Source of the DNA: an uncultured Roseibium sp. | GTDB taxonomy: Bacteria; Pseudomonadota; Alphaproteobacteria; Rhizobiales; Stappiaceae | NCBI RefSeq assembly: GCF_947499295.1 | Contig: NZ_CANMNP010000018.1 | Span: 1 to 64,000, forward strand | DNA: 64,000 bases | Reading direction: 5' to 3' | Part shown: positions 35,651 through 44,221 of the stretch, piece after piece | Position numbering within the stretch: position 1 is the stretch's first letter | Layout of the letters: every line of letters begins with the position of its first letter | Translations under genes and position numbers: made by a program | Notes under the pieces: model-generated | Database searches by the model: none | The model's input: only the letters and a program-made list of their open reading frames with translations | What the model was told of the DNA's origin: nothing

Positions 35651-37162
35651 ATGTCCGGCCGTGACTTGCCGAAATTTCATAACCTATCGGAATTTATGAC
35701 GTTTTTGGCTTCTGAAGAGGAGTTGAAACATCTTTCCGAGCCAGTTGATATCCATCTTGAGGCGACAGCTATACACCAGCGGGTCATCCGTGACAGTGGA
35801 CCGGCATTGCTGCTGAAGGCCCCCAGAAACGGGTCGCAGGTGCAATTTGCCGCATCCCTGCTCGTGAACATCTTCGGGACGCGGAAAAGGGTCGCCAACG
35901 GTCTTGGCATCCATCCCGATCAATTGCCAGAGCTTGGACAGTTTCTGGCCGCATTGCGCGCGCCCGAAACTCCCGCGTCCCTGCGTGATCTTCCAAAACT
36001 GTTTCCTGTGGCCAAAGCCGGCTGGAACACCCGTCCGAAAAAAATTGCTGCATCCAGGGATCTGCATGACGTTGCACCGGATCTTAAGTGCCTTCCCGTT
36101 CAGACCTGCTGGCCAGAAGACGCCGGACCTTTGATCACCTGGGGACTGGTTATCACAAGGCCACCCGGAGTGGACGATCCAAGGCTCTACAATCTCGGCA
36201 TATACCGAATGCAGATTCTGGATGGACAACGCGCCATAGTACGCTGGTTACCGTTTCGCGGCGGGGCGCAGCATTACCGGCAATGGCAGGGCAAGGGCCA
36301 GTCGATGCCCGTTGCAGTCGTCATCGGTTGCGATCCGGCGACACTTCTGGCGGCCGTGATACCTGCTCCGGGCAATATCAGCGAACTGGCGCTTGCTGGT
36401 ATTTTCAACGGCAGGCCCGCGCGTCTCTCGCCCTGCAACCGCATTCAAATGCATGTTCCCGAAGGTGCGGAAATCATACTGGAAGGTGAGATCCGCCCCG
36501 AGGAGACCGCGCTTGAAGGGCCATTCGGTGATCACACCGGTTACTACAACGACCCTGCCGAATATCCAGTCTTTCATCTGAAGGTGCTCCGCATGCGGGA
36601 CAACGCGGTTTATCTGTCGACCTTCACGGGACGCGCACCCGACGAACCTTCGGTCATCGGCGACGCCATGACAGATCTCTTTCGGCCAATCCTGCAGCAG
36701 GCCTTGCCGGAAATACAGGATGTTTTTCTGCCGCCAGCGACCTGCTCCTACAGGTTTGCCATTCTCAAGATCGACAAGTCATATCCGGGACAGGCACGCC
36801 GCGCGATGATGGGCTTCTGGTCGTTGCTGCCGCAATTTTCCATGACCAAATATGTCATTGTGGTCGACGATGATATCGATATTCGAAACTGGGACGAGGT
36901 CATGTGGGCTGTCGCAACCCGGTCCGACCCGGAACGCGACCTTCTTGTCCTCAGTTCCACGCCGGTTGACCAGCTTGATTTTGCAAGTCCGCGTGAGGGC
37001 CTGGGCGGTAAACTCGGCATGGATGCAACCATCAAGATCGGTTCGGAAACCGCACGGCCCTTTTCGAAGAAACTGGTGATGCCCCGGGATGTCGCAGCGC
37101 GTGCAGAAGGCCTTTTCGGCAAACTGAAACCGGCTGAAAAAGTGGAAGCTTCAAGGCTATGA
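35651..37162 (+). CDS. ubiD: UbiD-family decarboxylase
   Basis: 503 residues; prenylated-FMN-dependent decarboxylase, in this context most likely removing the carboxylate of the octa/decaprenyl-hydroxybenzoate intermediate. Family signatures: ETALEGPFGDHTGYY with the catalytic Glu region, RIQMHVPEGAEIILEGEI and VVDDDIDIRNWDEVMWA. Overlaps ubiX by 4 bases; the divergent ubiT shares the promoter region. Could decarboxylate another aromatic acid, but the neighbourhood favours quinone synthesis. Confidence 0.92.
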   Translation: MSGRDLPKFHNLSEFMTFLASEEELKHLSEPVDIHLEATAIHQRVIRDSGPALLLKAPRNGSQVQFAASLLVNIFGTRKRVANGLGIHPDQLPELGQFLAALRAPETPASLRDLPKLFPVAKAGWNTRPKKIAASRDLHDVAPDLKCLPVQTCWPEDAGPLITWGLVITRPPGVDDPRLYNLGIYRMQILDGQRAIVRWLPFRGGAQHYRQWQGKGQSMPVAVVIGCDPATLLAAVIPAPGNISELALAGIFNGRPARLSPCNRIQMHVPEGAEIILEGEIRPEETALEGPFGDHTGYYNDPAEYPVFHLKVLRMRDNAVYLSTFTGRAPDEPSVIGDAMTDLFRPILQQALPEIQDVFLPPATCSYRFAILKIDKSYPGQARRAMMGFWSLLPQFSMTKYVIVVDDDIDIRNWDEVMWAVATRSDPERDLLVLSSTPVDQLDFASPREGLGGKLGMDATIKIGSETARPFSKKLVMPRDVAARAEGLFGKLKPAEKVEASRL

Positions 37163-37812
37163 CCTCATCCAGACGCGTCATTGTCGGCATATCCGGGGCG
37201 TCGGGCGCTGCAATTGCGCTCGAAATGCTGCGCATGTTGGCCGACCTCCAAGTTGAGCGGCATGTCATTGTGACGCGCGGGGCAGAACACACCATCGAGC
37301 ACGAACTGGGCCCTGATGGCCGCGAGCAGATCGGCGCATTGGCAACGGTGGAGTATCCGCAGACAGACCTTTTCGCACCTCTCGCCAGTGGTTCGTTCTC
37401 AGTGAACGCCATGCTGGTGGCGCCATGTTCCATGCGAAGTCTCGCCTCGGTCGCCTATGGAACTGGCGAGGGGCTTTTGTGCCGCGCTGCGGATGTCACA
37501 CTGAAGGAGCGACGGCCTCTTGTCCTTTTGGCTCGTGAAGCGCCACTTCATGAAGGTCACCTGGAAGCCATGCTGAAGGTGACGCGCATGGGAGCGATCG
37601 TCTCGCCAACGGTACCACCCTTCTATGCCGGATTGACGGATCTGGACGATCTTGTCCGCCAGATCGCCGCCCGTGCCCTGGCAACGGCCGGTATCGATCC
37701 AAACGCGAACCTGCGCAGATGGCAGGGTCCGGCGGAGCGGGCTGTCTGCCGCTCGGTGGCGGAAACCGATCCAGGTGACGGTACCGGGAAACAGGACGGC
37801 GAACGTTCTTGA
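37159..37812 (+). CDS. ubiX: UbiX, flavin prenyltransferase
   Basis: 217 residues; makes the prenylated-FMN cofactor used by UbiD. FMN-binding start RVIVGISGASGAAIALEML, the LAPCSMRSLASVAYGTGEGL-like segment and the LLAREAPLH motif are clear. ATGA overlap with ubiD; last gene of the quinone pair. Confidence 0.94.
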   Translation: MTSSRRVIVGISGASGAAIALEMLRMLADLQVERHVIVTRGAEHTIEHELGPDGREQIGALATVEYPQTDLFAPLASGSFSVNAMLVAPCSMRSLASVAYGTGEGLLCRAADVTLKERRPLVLLAREAPLHEGHLEAMLKVTRMGAIVSPTVPPFYAGLTDLDDLVRQIAARALATAGIDPNANLRRWQGPAERAVCRSVAETDPGDGTGKQDGERS

Positions 37813-37904
37813 ACCCGTAGCGCCTTTTGTTTTCCGGTAGAAAGCAGAGCCATTGTGCTGAGTTTGTTCTTGTTTTATTCTCTTATCAATCAGGAGAAAT
37901 AGCA

Positions 37905-38297
37905 ATGTCAGTGATCAGCCATATTACGCTCGGCACCAACGATATTGAACGTGCTGGTCGTTTCTACGACAAGGTTCTTGGTGCCCTTGGTTTCGAACGC
38001 TTGCCCAAGCCACCTGGGAAACCACCGGCCTATGAAAAAGGCGGCATGCCAACCATTTATCTTTATCCGCCCGAAGATGGTCAACCAGCCACCTGGGGAA
38101 ATGGCACTCATGTTGCGTTCGTCGCTGACACTAGGGACGCAGTCAGAACCTTCCACCAAACCGCGCTAAGCGAGGGTGGAAGCAGTGCCGGCGAACCCGG
38201 CAGGCGTCCACACTATGGAGAAAACTACTACGCTGCTTATGTTCGAGATCCTGACGGCAACAAACTCCAGGCCGTCTGCTACGCAAAAGAAGATTGA
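37905..38297 (+). CDS. VOC/glyoxalase-family protein
   Basis: 130 residues, one vicinal-oxygen-chelate fold: SHITLGTNDIERAGRFYDKVLGA at the N-terminus with a His metal-ligand candidate (SHITLG), GTHVAFVADTRDAV in the middle, and AAYVRDPDGNKLQAVC with the family's DPDGN ending. The CAGGAG ribosome site selects the ATG at 37905. Substrate unknown. Convergent with the next VOC gene, separated by 118 bases. Confidence 0.85.
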   Translation: MSVISHITLGTNDIERAGRFYDKVLGALGFERLPKPPGKPPAYEKGGMPTIYLYPPEDGQPATWGNGTHVAFVADTRDAVRTFHQTALSEGGSSAGEPGRRPHYGENYYAAYVRDPDGNKLQAVCYAKED

Positions 38298-38415
38298 GCA
38301 CCTAGGGGCCTGGCGAATTTAAGGCGTTTCAATTGGGTTGGACCTTTCGGAACAAAGTCTGGACCAACTTGAATGGCATCTCTACGAAATTCGAGCCCAA
38401 GAGGCCATGCTGCGA

Positions 38416-38829
38416 TCAGTCCCGTCCGGGCTCGTCCGGATTGCTGGAGAACAGTGCAATCTTGTTGCCTTGCGGATCGCGCAGGTAGCCGACATAAAAA
38501 CGGGGTCCGTAAGAGGCACGGAAGCCCGGTTGGCCTTCGTCAACACCGCCTGCGGCAAGTGCTGCGGAGTGAAGCTCACGAACCTGCTTTTGACTATGAG
38601 CTTCAAAGGCTATCATGGCGCCGTTCCCTGCGGATGCCAGTTTTCCATCAAAGGGAGGTTTGACGTAAAATTCCGGTTGAGCGGCAGCCTGCCCCGGTTT
38701 GACAGGCAGCGCAAAGCTCAGGCCTTCGGGACTTTCCTCCAGTTCGTAATCAAGGGCGGGCAGGAACGCGCAGTAGAACTGTTTTGCCCGGGCAATGTCG
38801 TCAGCACCGACAGTGACGTATGCAATCAT
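38416..38829 (-). CDS. VOC/glyoxalase-family protein
   Basis: 137 residues with the same fold: MIAYVTVGADDIARAKQFYCAFL, GAMIAFEAHSQKQVRELH, and VGYLRDPQGNKIALFSS. It is about as long as its convergent neighbour but clearly diverged from it. The first ligand is not His (YVTVG), so a catalytic metal site is uncertain. Function unknown. Confidence 0.83.
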   Translation of the reverse strand: MIAYVTVGADDIARAKQFYCAFLPALDYELEESPEGLSFALPVKPGQAAAQPEFYVKPPFDGKLASAGNGAMIAFEAHSQKQVRELHSAALAAGGVDEGQPGFRASYGPRFYVGYLRDPQGNKIALFSSNPDEPGRD

Positions 38830-39236
38830 GCTGTGTTTGCCTTTCCGGAAGTTCTCGTGCAACGAGCTGGCTGCCTAATCAGTAGAGCAACACACACTCA
38901 GGCTCAATTGCGATCTGGGCCCCGCGGTGGTCACTTGCGCTGGCACACGCCCGCCAAAAATGACTGTTGGTTGGATGTCGTTCCAATGTAGACATTGATG
39001 CGATGAGACTGAGAGCGCCTTGTTGGCCACGCGACAATTCCAGCTACGGGCAGATGGAAAAAAAATAGCGTTTCACTTTCGCTGCTATTTTTTGACAGAC
39101 GTTCGACGGGCTGGCTCTGCAAATTGTGCCCGTCCACCACATATGAGTGAATGAAATTGGTCACCTTGAGACTGCGCTGTTCGTCGCTCGGGCAGAACAC
39201 CGGTAATCCATCAAATGACTGCCAAAGGAACTTACC
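38830..39236. other. Intergenic region with an AT-rich hairpin
   Basis: 407 bases between divergent VOC and GNAT genes. The only clear structure is a hairpin at about 39060-39093 (AAAATAGC / GCTATTTT, inner AGCG/CGCT, T run after it), which looks like a bidirectional terminator although both neighbours read away from it. No convincing ORF in either strand. Confidence 0.5.
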
Positions 39237-39713
39237 TTGAAACACAAAATCGTTTTTACGCGGCTGCCGGAAATTGAGTCTACCGAAATTGAAGCTCACA
39301 TGTCTGACCCAAGGGTCGCGGAACACATGCCGCTTTTGACATTTGAATGGGACACGGCAGCCGTGGCGAAGTTTGTCGCGCAAAAGGAAGAGTGCTGGGC
39401 TCGCGACGGGCTCGGCCACTGGGCGATTTTGTCAGACGGTCGCTATGTCGGGTGGGGAGGTTTTCAGAAAGAGGGTGATGAGTGGGACTTCGGATTGGTT
39501 CTGAAGCCCGACGCCTTTGGTCTGGGGACTCGTATTTCGAAAAAGGCACTGGAGTTTGCCATAGCCGACAAACGCATCCCGTTTGTGACATTTCTTTTGC
39601 CACCAACCCGCAAGAACCTGGGGGCACTTAAAAGAATTGGAGCGCGGTGTGTCGGCGAGGTTGAGTATGATGGCGCAAAATTCCTCAAGTTCCGGCTTGA
39701 GACCGATCAATAA
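39237..39713 (+). CDS. GNAT-family acetyltransferase
   Basis: 158 residues with the RimJ/RimL-type GNAT layout: IVFTRLPEIESTEIEAHMSDP, WAILSDGRYVGWGGFQ, GLVLKPDAFGLGTRISKKAL (acetyl-CoA P-loop area) and NLGALKRIGA. The codon at 39237 is TTG, with AAAGGA ten bases upstream; no ATG gives a full N-terminus. Acceptor unknown. Convergent with the ABC-F gene. Confidence 0.75.
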   Translation: MKHKIVFTRLPEIESTEIEAHMSDPRVAEHMPLLTFEWDTAAVAKFVAQKEECWARDGLGHWAILSDGRYVGWGGFQKEGDEWDFGLVLKPDAFGLGTRISKKALEFAIADKRIPFVTFLLPPTRKNLGALKRIGARCVGEVEYDGAKFLKFRLETDQ

Positions 39714-39753
39714 AAACCAGACTTGATCGCCAGGTAAACGCGGAATTTTGGCG

Positions 39754-41328
39754 TCAAAGGGAAAGCGTTCGTTCCACCCCAATGTTCTGCAGAAAGGCCT
39801 CATCATGGCTGACAACCAGGATTGCGCCATCGTAGTCGGTCAATGCCGCTTCAAGTACTTCGATCGCCTCGATGTCGAGATGGTTGCTCGGCTCATCCAG
39901 CAACAGGAGCTGGCGCGGCCTGCAATGTCCGAGCGTGCAGGCCAGGCCAGCGCGCAAGCGCTGTCCGCCGCTGAGAGCACCGACCTTCTGCTTTGCGTCA
40001 TCTCCTCGAAACAGAAATCGCGCCAGGACCGCCCTTCGATCATTCTCGCCGGCCTCCGGGTCGAGCCGCGCAAAGGCGTCCCGTACGGTCTCTTCCGGTT
40101 TCAGCGAGCTAAGGTCCTGATCCAAAAGCGCCATTGGAACATGAACCGAGACAGATCCGCTTTGTGGCTGAAGGTTGCCGTGGACGCACGCAAGCAACGT
40201 CGATTTGCCCGACCCATTCCTGCCTTCGATCGCGACACGTTCCGGTCCGCGAATCGCAAAGGATACATCCTGAAGCAGAGGGGCCTTGCCCGAATAGCGG
40301 AAGCATAGGTCATCAACGCGCAGCACATCACGACCGGCAACAAGTCCGGAAGGAGGAATGTCCATCTTGAGCGGCTGCAAGATCTCGACGGACTTCTGCG
40401 CCGCTTCCAAAGCATCACCGGCTGCCTGGGTCTGGCGGCGTCTAAGACGTGCTGCAGCATTGCCTGAAGACTGGCTTCGTTCTTTCGCTGCATTCAAAAT
40501 AAGCTTGGATTGGCTGCCGGACGCGCGGAGTTGCTTGCCTTGCCGGTCGGTACGGGCCTTGCGCTCCAAAGCCAGCTGCGCGCGCGCTTGCGTTTGGGAG
40601 ATGGCCTTTTCTGCCCGCGCAAGTTCGGCTTCGGTACGTGCAAATTCGGCGGCTTTCATCTGGCGATACGTGTCGTAGTTTCCGCCGTAGCTGCGTGCTC
40701 CTAGACGAGAGAGCTCGACGATTGCGTCCATCGCCCCCAGCAATTCCCGATCATGGCTGGCGACAACCACGCATCCGTTCCACGCCCGCAGTGCGTCGAT
40801 CACGCTGCGGCGTCCGGCTCGGTCGAGATGGTTGGTTGGCTCGTCCAGCAAGAGCACATCCGGCTCAGCAAACATAAGCGCGGCCAAACCCGCGCTCGTG
40901 CGCTGACCTCCGGAGAGGGAGCGGATCGGCAGGTCGATAGGCTGTTCGAGCCCCAAGTTTAAGAGGGCTGCTTCCAGCCGGGCTTCCAGTGTCCAGTCAA
41001 TGTCTGCCAAATCTTCTGCCGTTGCCTCACCCCGTTCCGCACGGTCCAGAAGGGTGAGTTGATCGCGAACGCCGAATAGATCGGCCAGCGTCTCGTCGGG
41101 GTGCTGTACAGGATCCTGACGCAGGAAACCGACCGACGGCGGTGTTGTGATCTTCCCAGTCAAGGCAGCGATTTCGCCGGCGATCAGACGCAAGAGGGTC
41201 GTCTTGCCTGTACCGTTTCGACCAACAAGTCCCGTTCGGACCGGTTCGAACGTCAGATTCAAATTGTCGAAAAGGGATGTGTTGTCAGGAGTGTGCCAAC
41301 TCAGGTTGGCGATAACGATAGCAGACAT
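39754..41328 (-). CDS. ABC-F family ATPase (ribosome-associated type)
   Basis: 524 residues with two ABC domains and no membrane segment: Walker A GRNGTGKTTL and GRNGSGKSTL, signatures SGGQRTSAG and SGGQRLRAG, Walker B VLLLDEPTNHLD and LLLLDEPSNHLD. Between them is a charged helical linker (about 235-300) as in ABC-F translation factors. Acts on stalled or specialised ribosomes; whether it protects from an antibiotic cannot be judged from sequence alone. Confidence 0.9.
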   Translation of the reverse strand: MSAIVIANLSWHTPDNTSLFDNLNLTFEPVRTGLVGRNGTGKTTLLRLIAGEIAALTGKITTPPSVGFLRQDPVQHPDETLADLFGVRDQLTLLDRAERGEATAEDLADIDWTLEARLEAALLNLGLEQPIDLPIRSLSGGQRTSAGLAALMFAEPDVLLLDEPTNHLDRAGRRSVIDALRAWNGCVVVASHDRELLGAMDAIVELSRLGARSYGGNYDTYRQMKAAEFARTEAELARAEKAISQTQARAQLALERKARTDRQGKQLRASGSQSKLILNAAKERSQSSGNAAARLRRRQTQAAGDALEAAQKSVEILQPLKMDIPPSGLVAGRDVLRVDDLCFRYSGKAPLLQDVSFAIRGPERVAIEGRNGSGKSTLLACVHGNLQPQSGSVSVHVPMALLDQDLSSLKPEETVRDAFARLDPEAGENDRRAVLARFLFRGDDAKQKVGALSGGQRLRAGLACTLGHCRPRQLLLLDEPSNHLDIEAIEVLEAALTDYDGAILVVSHDEAFLQNIGVERTLSL

Positions 41329-42042
41329 GGATGATGCTCACGGTTGCAAACCTCTGGTTTCAAGTGGTGAGCGTGCGGTCCATCGTCTTTTTCCAGTTGC
41401 TCGTATCTCTACCGGATCTTGTGTCTCTGCCGAATATAGGAACGGCCTCAGGGAACCTCAAGACACCGAATGTGCTGTTGAGAGCCGGAGTATTAGGCGG
41501 AAGATGAACGCGGATGTCCATGTGCCTAGAACAACCGGCCATTTTATCCGCAACGAAGTCACGGGTGTCTGATGATGAAAGTCTCCCAGCATGCGCCTGA
41601 TGGTTACATTGAACGCCAGAAAATGGGCTTTGAAAAACGAGAAATCTTTGATCTGGTGCTGCTATGTGTACCGGAAACGCCAGAGCATTCTGGAAAATGG
41701 CGGAGAGCGGAGAGAGGTGGAAAGTCCGAACCTTTTCGGTGATCTTTTCAAAGAGCTAGAAACTTAGGAAACGATGTTGAATTCCCTGCCTGATTTTGGT
41801 GTGGGCCAAACCCGTGCCAAGATGGAATCGCCTGAGTGGACTATTGAGTAGCCCCCGAAAATTAAATGACTGTCTCGAGCCCAAATTTCAAAATGCTGCA
41901 ACTTCTTCGAACGGCAGCTTTGGAGGCATCGTCATCTAAATGAGTTCGTTCCTCAATTGCATGAGGGTGGGGTCGCATGTTTGCCGCGACCAACGAGACC
42001 AAGGCGCGCCAATTCTCTGCCATAGTCGATCATCCGAATAGG
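41329..42042. other. 714-base gene-poor region containing a tRNA-Ser 3'-end copy
   Basis: Between the ABC-F gene and the AraC-type gene, both on the minus strand. No good gene; a 56-codon frame starting at 41572 crosses the tRNA-like repeat and matches nothing I know. The notable content is the att-like repeat at 41688-41720. The base composition falls towards AT from about 41.57 kb onward. Confidence 0.6.
41688..41720. repeat. Direct repeat of the tRNA-Ser 3' end (att-like, distal copy)
   Basis: The first 20 bases (TTCTGGAAAATGGCGGAGAG) are identical to 44122-44141, which spans the CCA end of tRNA-Ser and its 3' flank. The following bases repeat GCGGAGA once more and then continue like the tRNA (GAGGTGG versus GAGGGGG). 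Same orientation as the copy at the tRNA. Confidence 0.7.
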
Positions 42043-42936
42043 CTAGAAGATCGGAAATGTGCCTTTATCGCCCGCAATCGACTTTGCAAAACGCGCAGGC
42101 GGAGATCCTACGCAACGGGTAAACGCGGTGCTGAACGCACTTGATGATCCATAGCCCGTCTTCGCTGAAATCTCCGCGATGCTATGCCCTCCCGAGCGCA
42201 GCATGTTCTTTGCCATGGTCATACGCCAATTCTGCAGGTATGCCATCGGAGAAACCCCCATGATCCGCTCGAAACGGCTAAAGAACGCTGAGCGCGACAG
42301 ACCTGCTTCCTTGGCAAGTTCTGGGACCGTCCAATTATGGGCAGGGTTTGAGTGCATCGCTCTTAATGGAGGCGCGATGCGCAAATCGGCCAAACCTCGT
42401 AACAGGCCAGTGGACGCACCAGAGTCCGAGCCAGATCGAATAGCTTCAATCAAAAGCACTTGTAACAAATACTCTACAATGACATCTCGCGCAGGTCTGT
42501 TCGCACGCGCTTCATCCCGCACGAGCTCGGTCAGGGTGGCCAAACGTCCTTCACCCCGCACCACGATCAAGCCCGGCAAAAGAGAAACCAATAAGTCTGC
42601 ATCCGGGCTGTCGAACGTACAATGTCCGATCAGCAGTTGAACTTCTGGCTCGCCCTTCAATTGTCCCACTCTGAATACCCCGTCTTCACCCTCAACAGGC
42701 TGGCTCACCAGACCATATGGCGGTTTAGGGTCGAGGCTGGACATGGTGAAAGATTTGGCTGCAGGGATCAGGATGAAGTCCCCTGCGTTTAACTCGACCG
42801 TGTCTTCTTCGGCGACCTCCAAAGAGGCACTGCCGTAAAGAACCGCAGAATAAAATGCTTCGCTCACATCATCGCGGCGCACACGAAACGGCCCCGAAGC
42901 ATGAGACAGTTTCGAATGCGATGCCTGCGGCCGCAA
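42043..42936 (-). CDS. AraC-family transcriptional regulator
   Basis: 297 residues: N-terminal cupin-like sensing domain (DVSEAFYSAVLYGSASLEV, LNAGDFILIPA) and a C-terminal pair of HTHs (SRSAFFSRFERIMGVSPMAYL, GYGSSSAFSTAFTRCVGSPP). It belongs to the cupin_6/AraC type often placed beside a short-chain dehydrogenase. Divergent from the SDR gene, with repeated TTGGATAA-like sites between them. Confidence 0.9.
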   Translation of the reverse strand: MRPQASHSKLSHASGPFRVRRDDVSEAFYSAVLYGSASLEVAEEDTVELNAGDFILIPAAKSFTMSSLDPKPPYGLVSQPVEGEDGVFRVGQLKGEPEVQLLIGHCTFDSPDADLLVSLLPGLIVVRGEGRLATLTELVRDEARANRPARDVIVEYLLQVLLIEAIRSGSDSGASTGLLRGLADLRIAPPLRAMHSNPAHNWTVPELAKEAGLSRSAFFSRFERIMGVSPMAYLQNWRMTMAKNMLRSGGHSIAEISAKTGYGSSSAFSTAFTRCVGSPPARFAKSIAGDKGTFPIF

Positions 42937-42991
42937 AAGCGAGATAATTTCTGAGAACGGGTCGATCAGTTCGGACTCTTAATAACAAAAA

Positions 42992-43027
42992 TTGGATAAC
43001 AAGCTATATATAATCCAATTTATCCAA
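42992..43027. promoter_or_regulatory. Repeated TTGGATAA operator candidates in the AraC-SDR intergenic region
   Basis: TTGGATAA (42992-42999), ATCCAA (43013-43018) and TTATCCAA (43020-43027) form overlapping inverted repeats in an AT-rich stretch, 37 bases upstream of the SDR start and 55 from the AraC start. Confidence 0.55.
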
Positions 43028-43064
43028 ACTACCTAAAAGCAGTCAATAAAGAGGAGAGACTGCT

Positions 43065-43814
43065 ATGAGTACAGTTTTGATCACAGGATGTTCCTCGGGT
43101 TTCGGGCTGGATACCGCGCGCTATTTTCTGGAAAACGGATGGTCGGTCATCGCGACCATGAGAAAGCCCGACACGGCACTGCTGCCGAGTTCAGACCAAT
43201 TGCGGATTTTGCCGCTGGATGTTTCTGACAAGGCCAGCATCGACAGCGCCATCGAAGCCACCGGCGAGATCGACGCGTTGGTCAACAACGCTGGCGTGGG
43301 TTGGCTTTCCCCCTTCGAGGGCACATCGGACGAAAATCTGCGACGTATCTTTGAAACCAACACATTCGGTTTAATGGAAATGGTCCGCGGTGTGCTGCCT
43401 CAAATGCGAGCCAGAGGTGCAGGTGTCATCGTCAATGTGTCATCAAGTGTGACGCTCAAGCCTTTGCCAATTGCGTCAGTTTACACTGCCAGCAAAGCCG
43501 CTGTGAACGCCTTTACCGAATGCCTTGCTCTCGAACTCGCTCCACTCGGAATTCGCTCTCACATCGTGTTGCCTGGGCAAGCACCGACTACGAGTTTCGG
43601 GAAGAACGCGATTTCATTGATGGCGCAATCCAGCGATACGCCCGAAGACTATAAGGATTTCGTCGCTCAAATCATGCAAGCATTCGGAGAACCGAGCGGC
43701 AAAGAGCTTACGAAGCCGAAAAGTGTTGTCGAAGCAATCTGGAACGCTGTTACAGATTCAAACAGCCCACTCCGTATTCCGGCTGGCAAGGATGCTGTCG
43801 CTCTCGCGGGCTGA
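43065..43814 (+). CDS. Short-chain dehydrogenase/reductase
   Basis: 249 residues of the classical SDR fold: TGCSSGFG (TGxxxGxG cofactor motif), NNAG (LVNNAGVGWL), catalytic Ser in VSSSVTL and YTASK (Tyr-x3-Lys). An arginine and no acidic residue after the second strand (MRKPD) suggests NADP preference. Strong AGAGGAGAG ribosome site. Substrate unknown; probably controlled by the divergent AraC regulator. Confidence 0.9.
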   Translation: MSTVLITGCSSGFGLDTARYFLENGWSVIATMRKPDTALLPSSDQLRILPLDVSDKASIDSAIEATGEIDALVNNAGVGWLSPFEGTSDENLRRIFETNTFGLMEMVRGVLPQMRARGAGVIVNVSSSVTLKPLPIASVYTASKAAVNAFTECLALELAPLGIRSHIVLPGQAPTTSFGKNAISLMAQSSDTPEDYKDFVAQIMQAFGEPSGKELTKPKSVVEAIWNAVTDSNSPLRIPAGKDAVALAG

Positions 43815-44131
43815 CAACGTAAGGTGTTCCGAGATCAGCATGATCTTTAAGTCATGCAAGATCAATAAATTAGCGATGCCAGAACTTCCCGGCACAATTG
43901 GCGAAGTTCTGGCAGATTTTTGACAGGCAGACGATATCGGAAAACGAATAGCGGAACCTCGTATCCGAACTAGGAATGACGGCTTTGTCTGCATTGCAGC
44001 CATTCAATGAGCGGCAGAAGAAAGCCCGGCATACGCCTATGGCCAAACCAGAATTTTATACTTTTAACTTAAAGAATCGGTCCTCTGATCACCCAAACTC
44101 GGGGTCTGAAACACTATCTTTTTCTGGAAAA
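43815..44131. other. Intergenic region between the SDR gene and tRNA-Ser
   Basis: 317 bases holding the SDR terminator (43877-43921) and, at its right end, the flank of the tRNA with the repeat copy. No further gene seen. Confidence 0.6.
43877..43921 (+). terminator. Terminator after the SDR gene
   Basis: A 12-bp perfect stem (TGCCAGAACTTC / GAAGTTCTGGCA) with a 14-base loop is followed by GATTTTT. Confidence 0.85.
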
Positions 44132-44141
44132 TGGCGGAGAG
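44122..44141. repeat. Direct repeat at the tRNA-Ser 3' end (att-like, tRNA copy)
   Basis: Twenty bases identical to 41688-41707. They cover the last ten tRNA bases (including CCA) and ten bases of 3' flank, the usual place of site-specific integration into tRNA genes. Confidence 0.7.
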
Positions 44142-44221
44142 AGGGGGATTCGAACCCCCGGAACGCTTGCGCGCTCAACGGTTTTCGAGACCGCCCCGTT
44201 CAACCACTCCGGCACCTCTCC
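44132..44221 (-). tRNA. tRNA-Ser (anticodon CGA)
   Basis: A 90-base class II tRNA. Acceptor stem GGAGAGG pairs with TCTCTCC (one G-T), anticodon loop CTCGAAA gives CGA (reads UCG), there is a long variable arm (TTGAGCGCGCAAGCGTTC), T arm GGGGG-TTCGAAT-CCCCC, discriminator G and an encoded CCA. Confidence 0.97.

Noticed and set aside
1-38300. Nitrate reductase (nap or nar) in the denitrification cluster
   Set aside because: No subunit of either is present; the NapC-like protein here is part of the NirT-type fusion, so nitrate reduction must be encoded elsewhere or be absent.
41572-41742. 56-codon plus-strand frame starting ATGATGAAAGTC
   Set aside because: It reads through the tRNA-like repeat, lacks a good ribosome site and matches no family I know; probably chance or a remnant.
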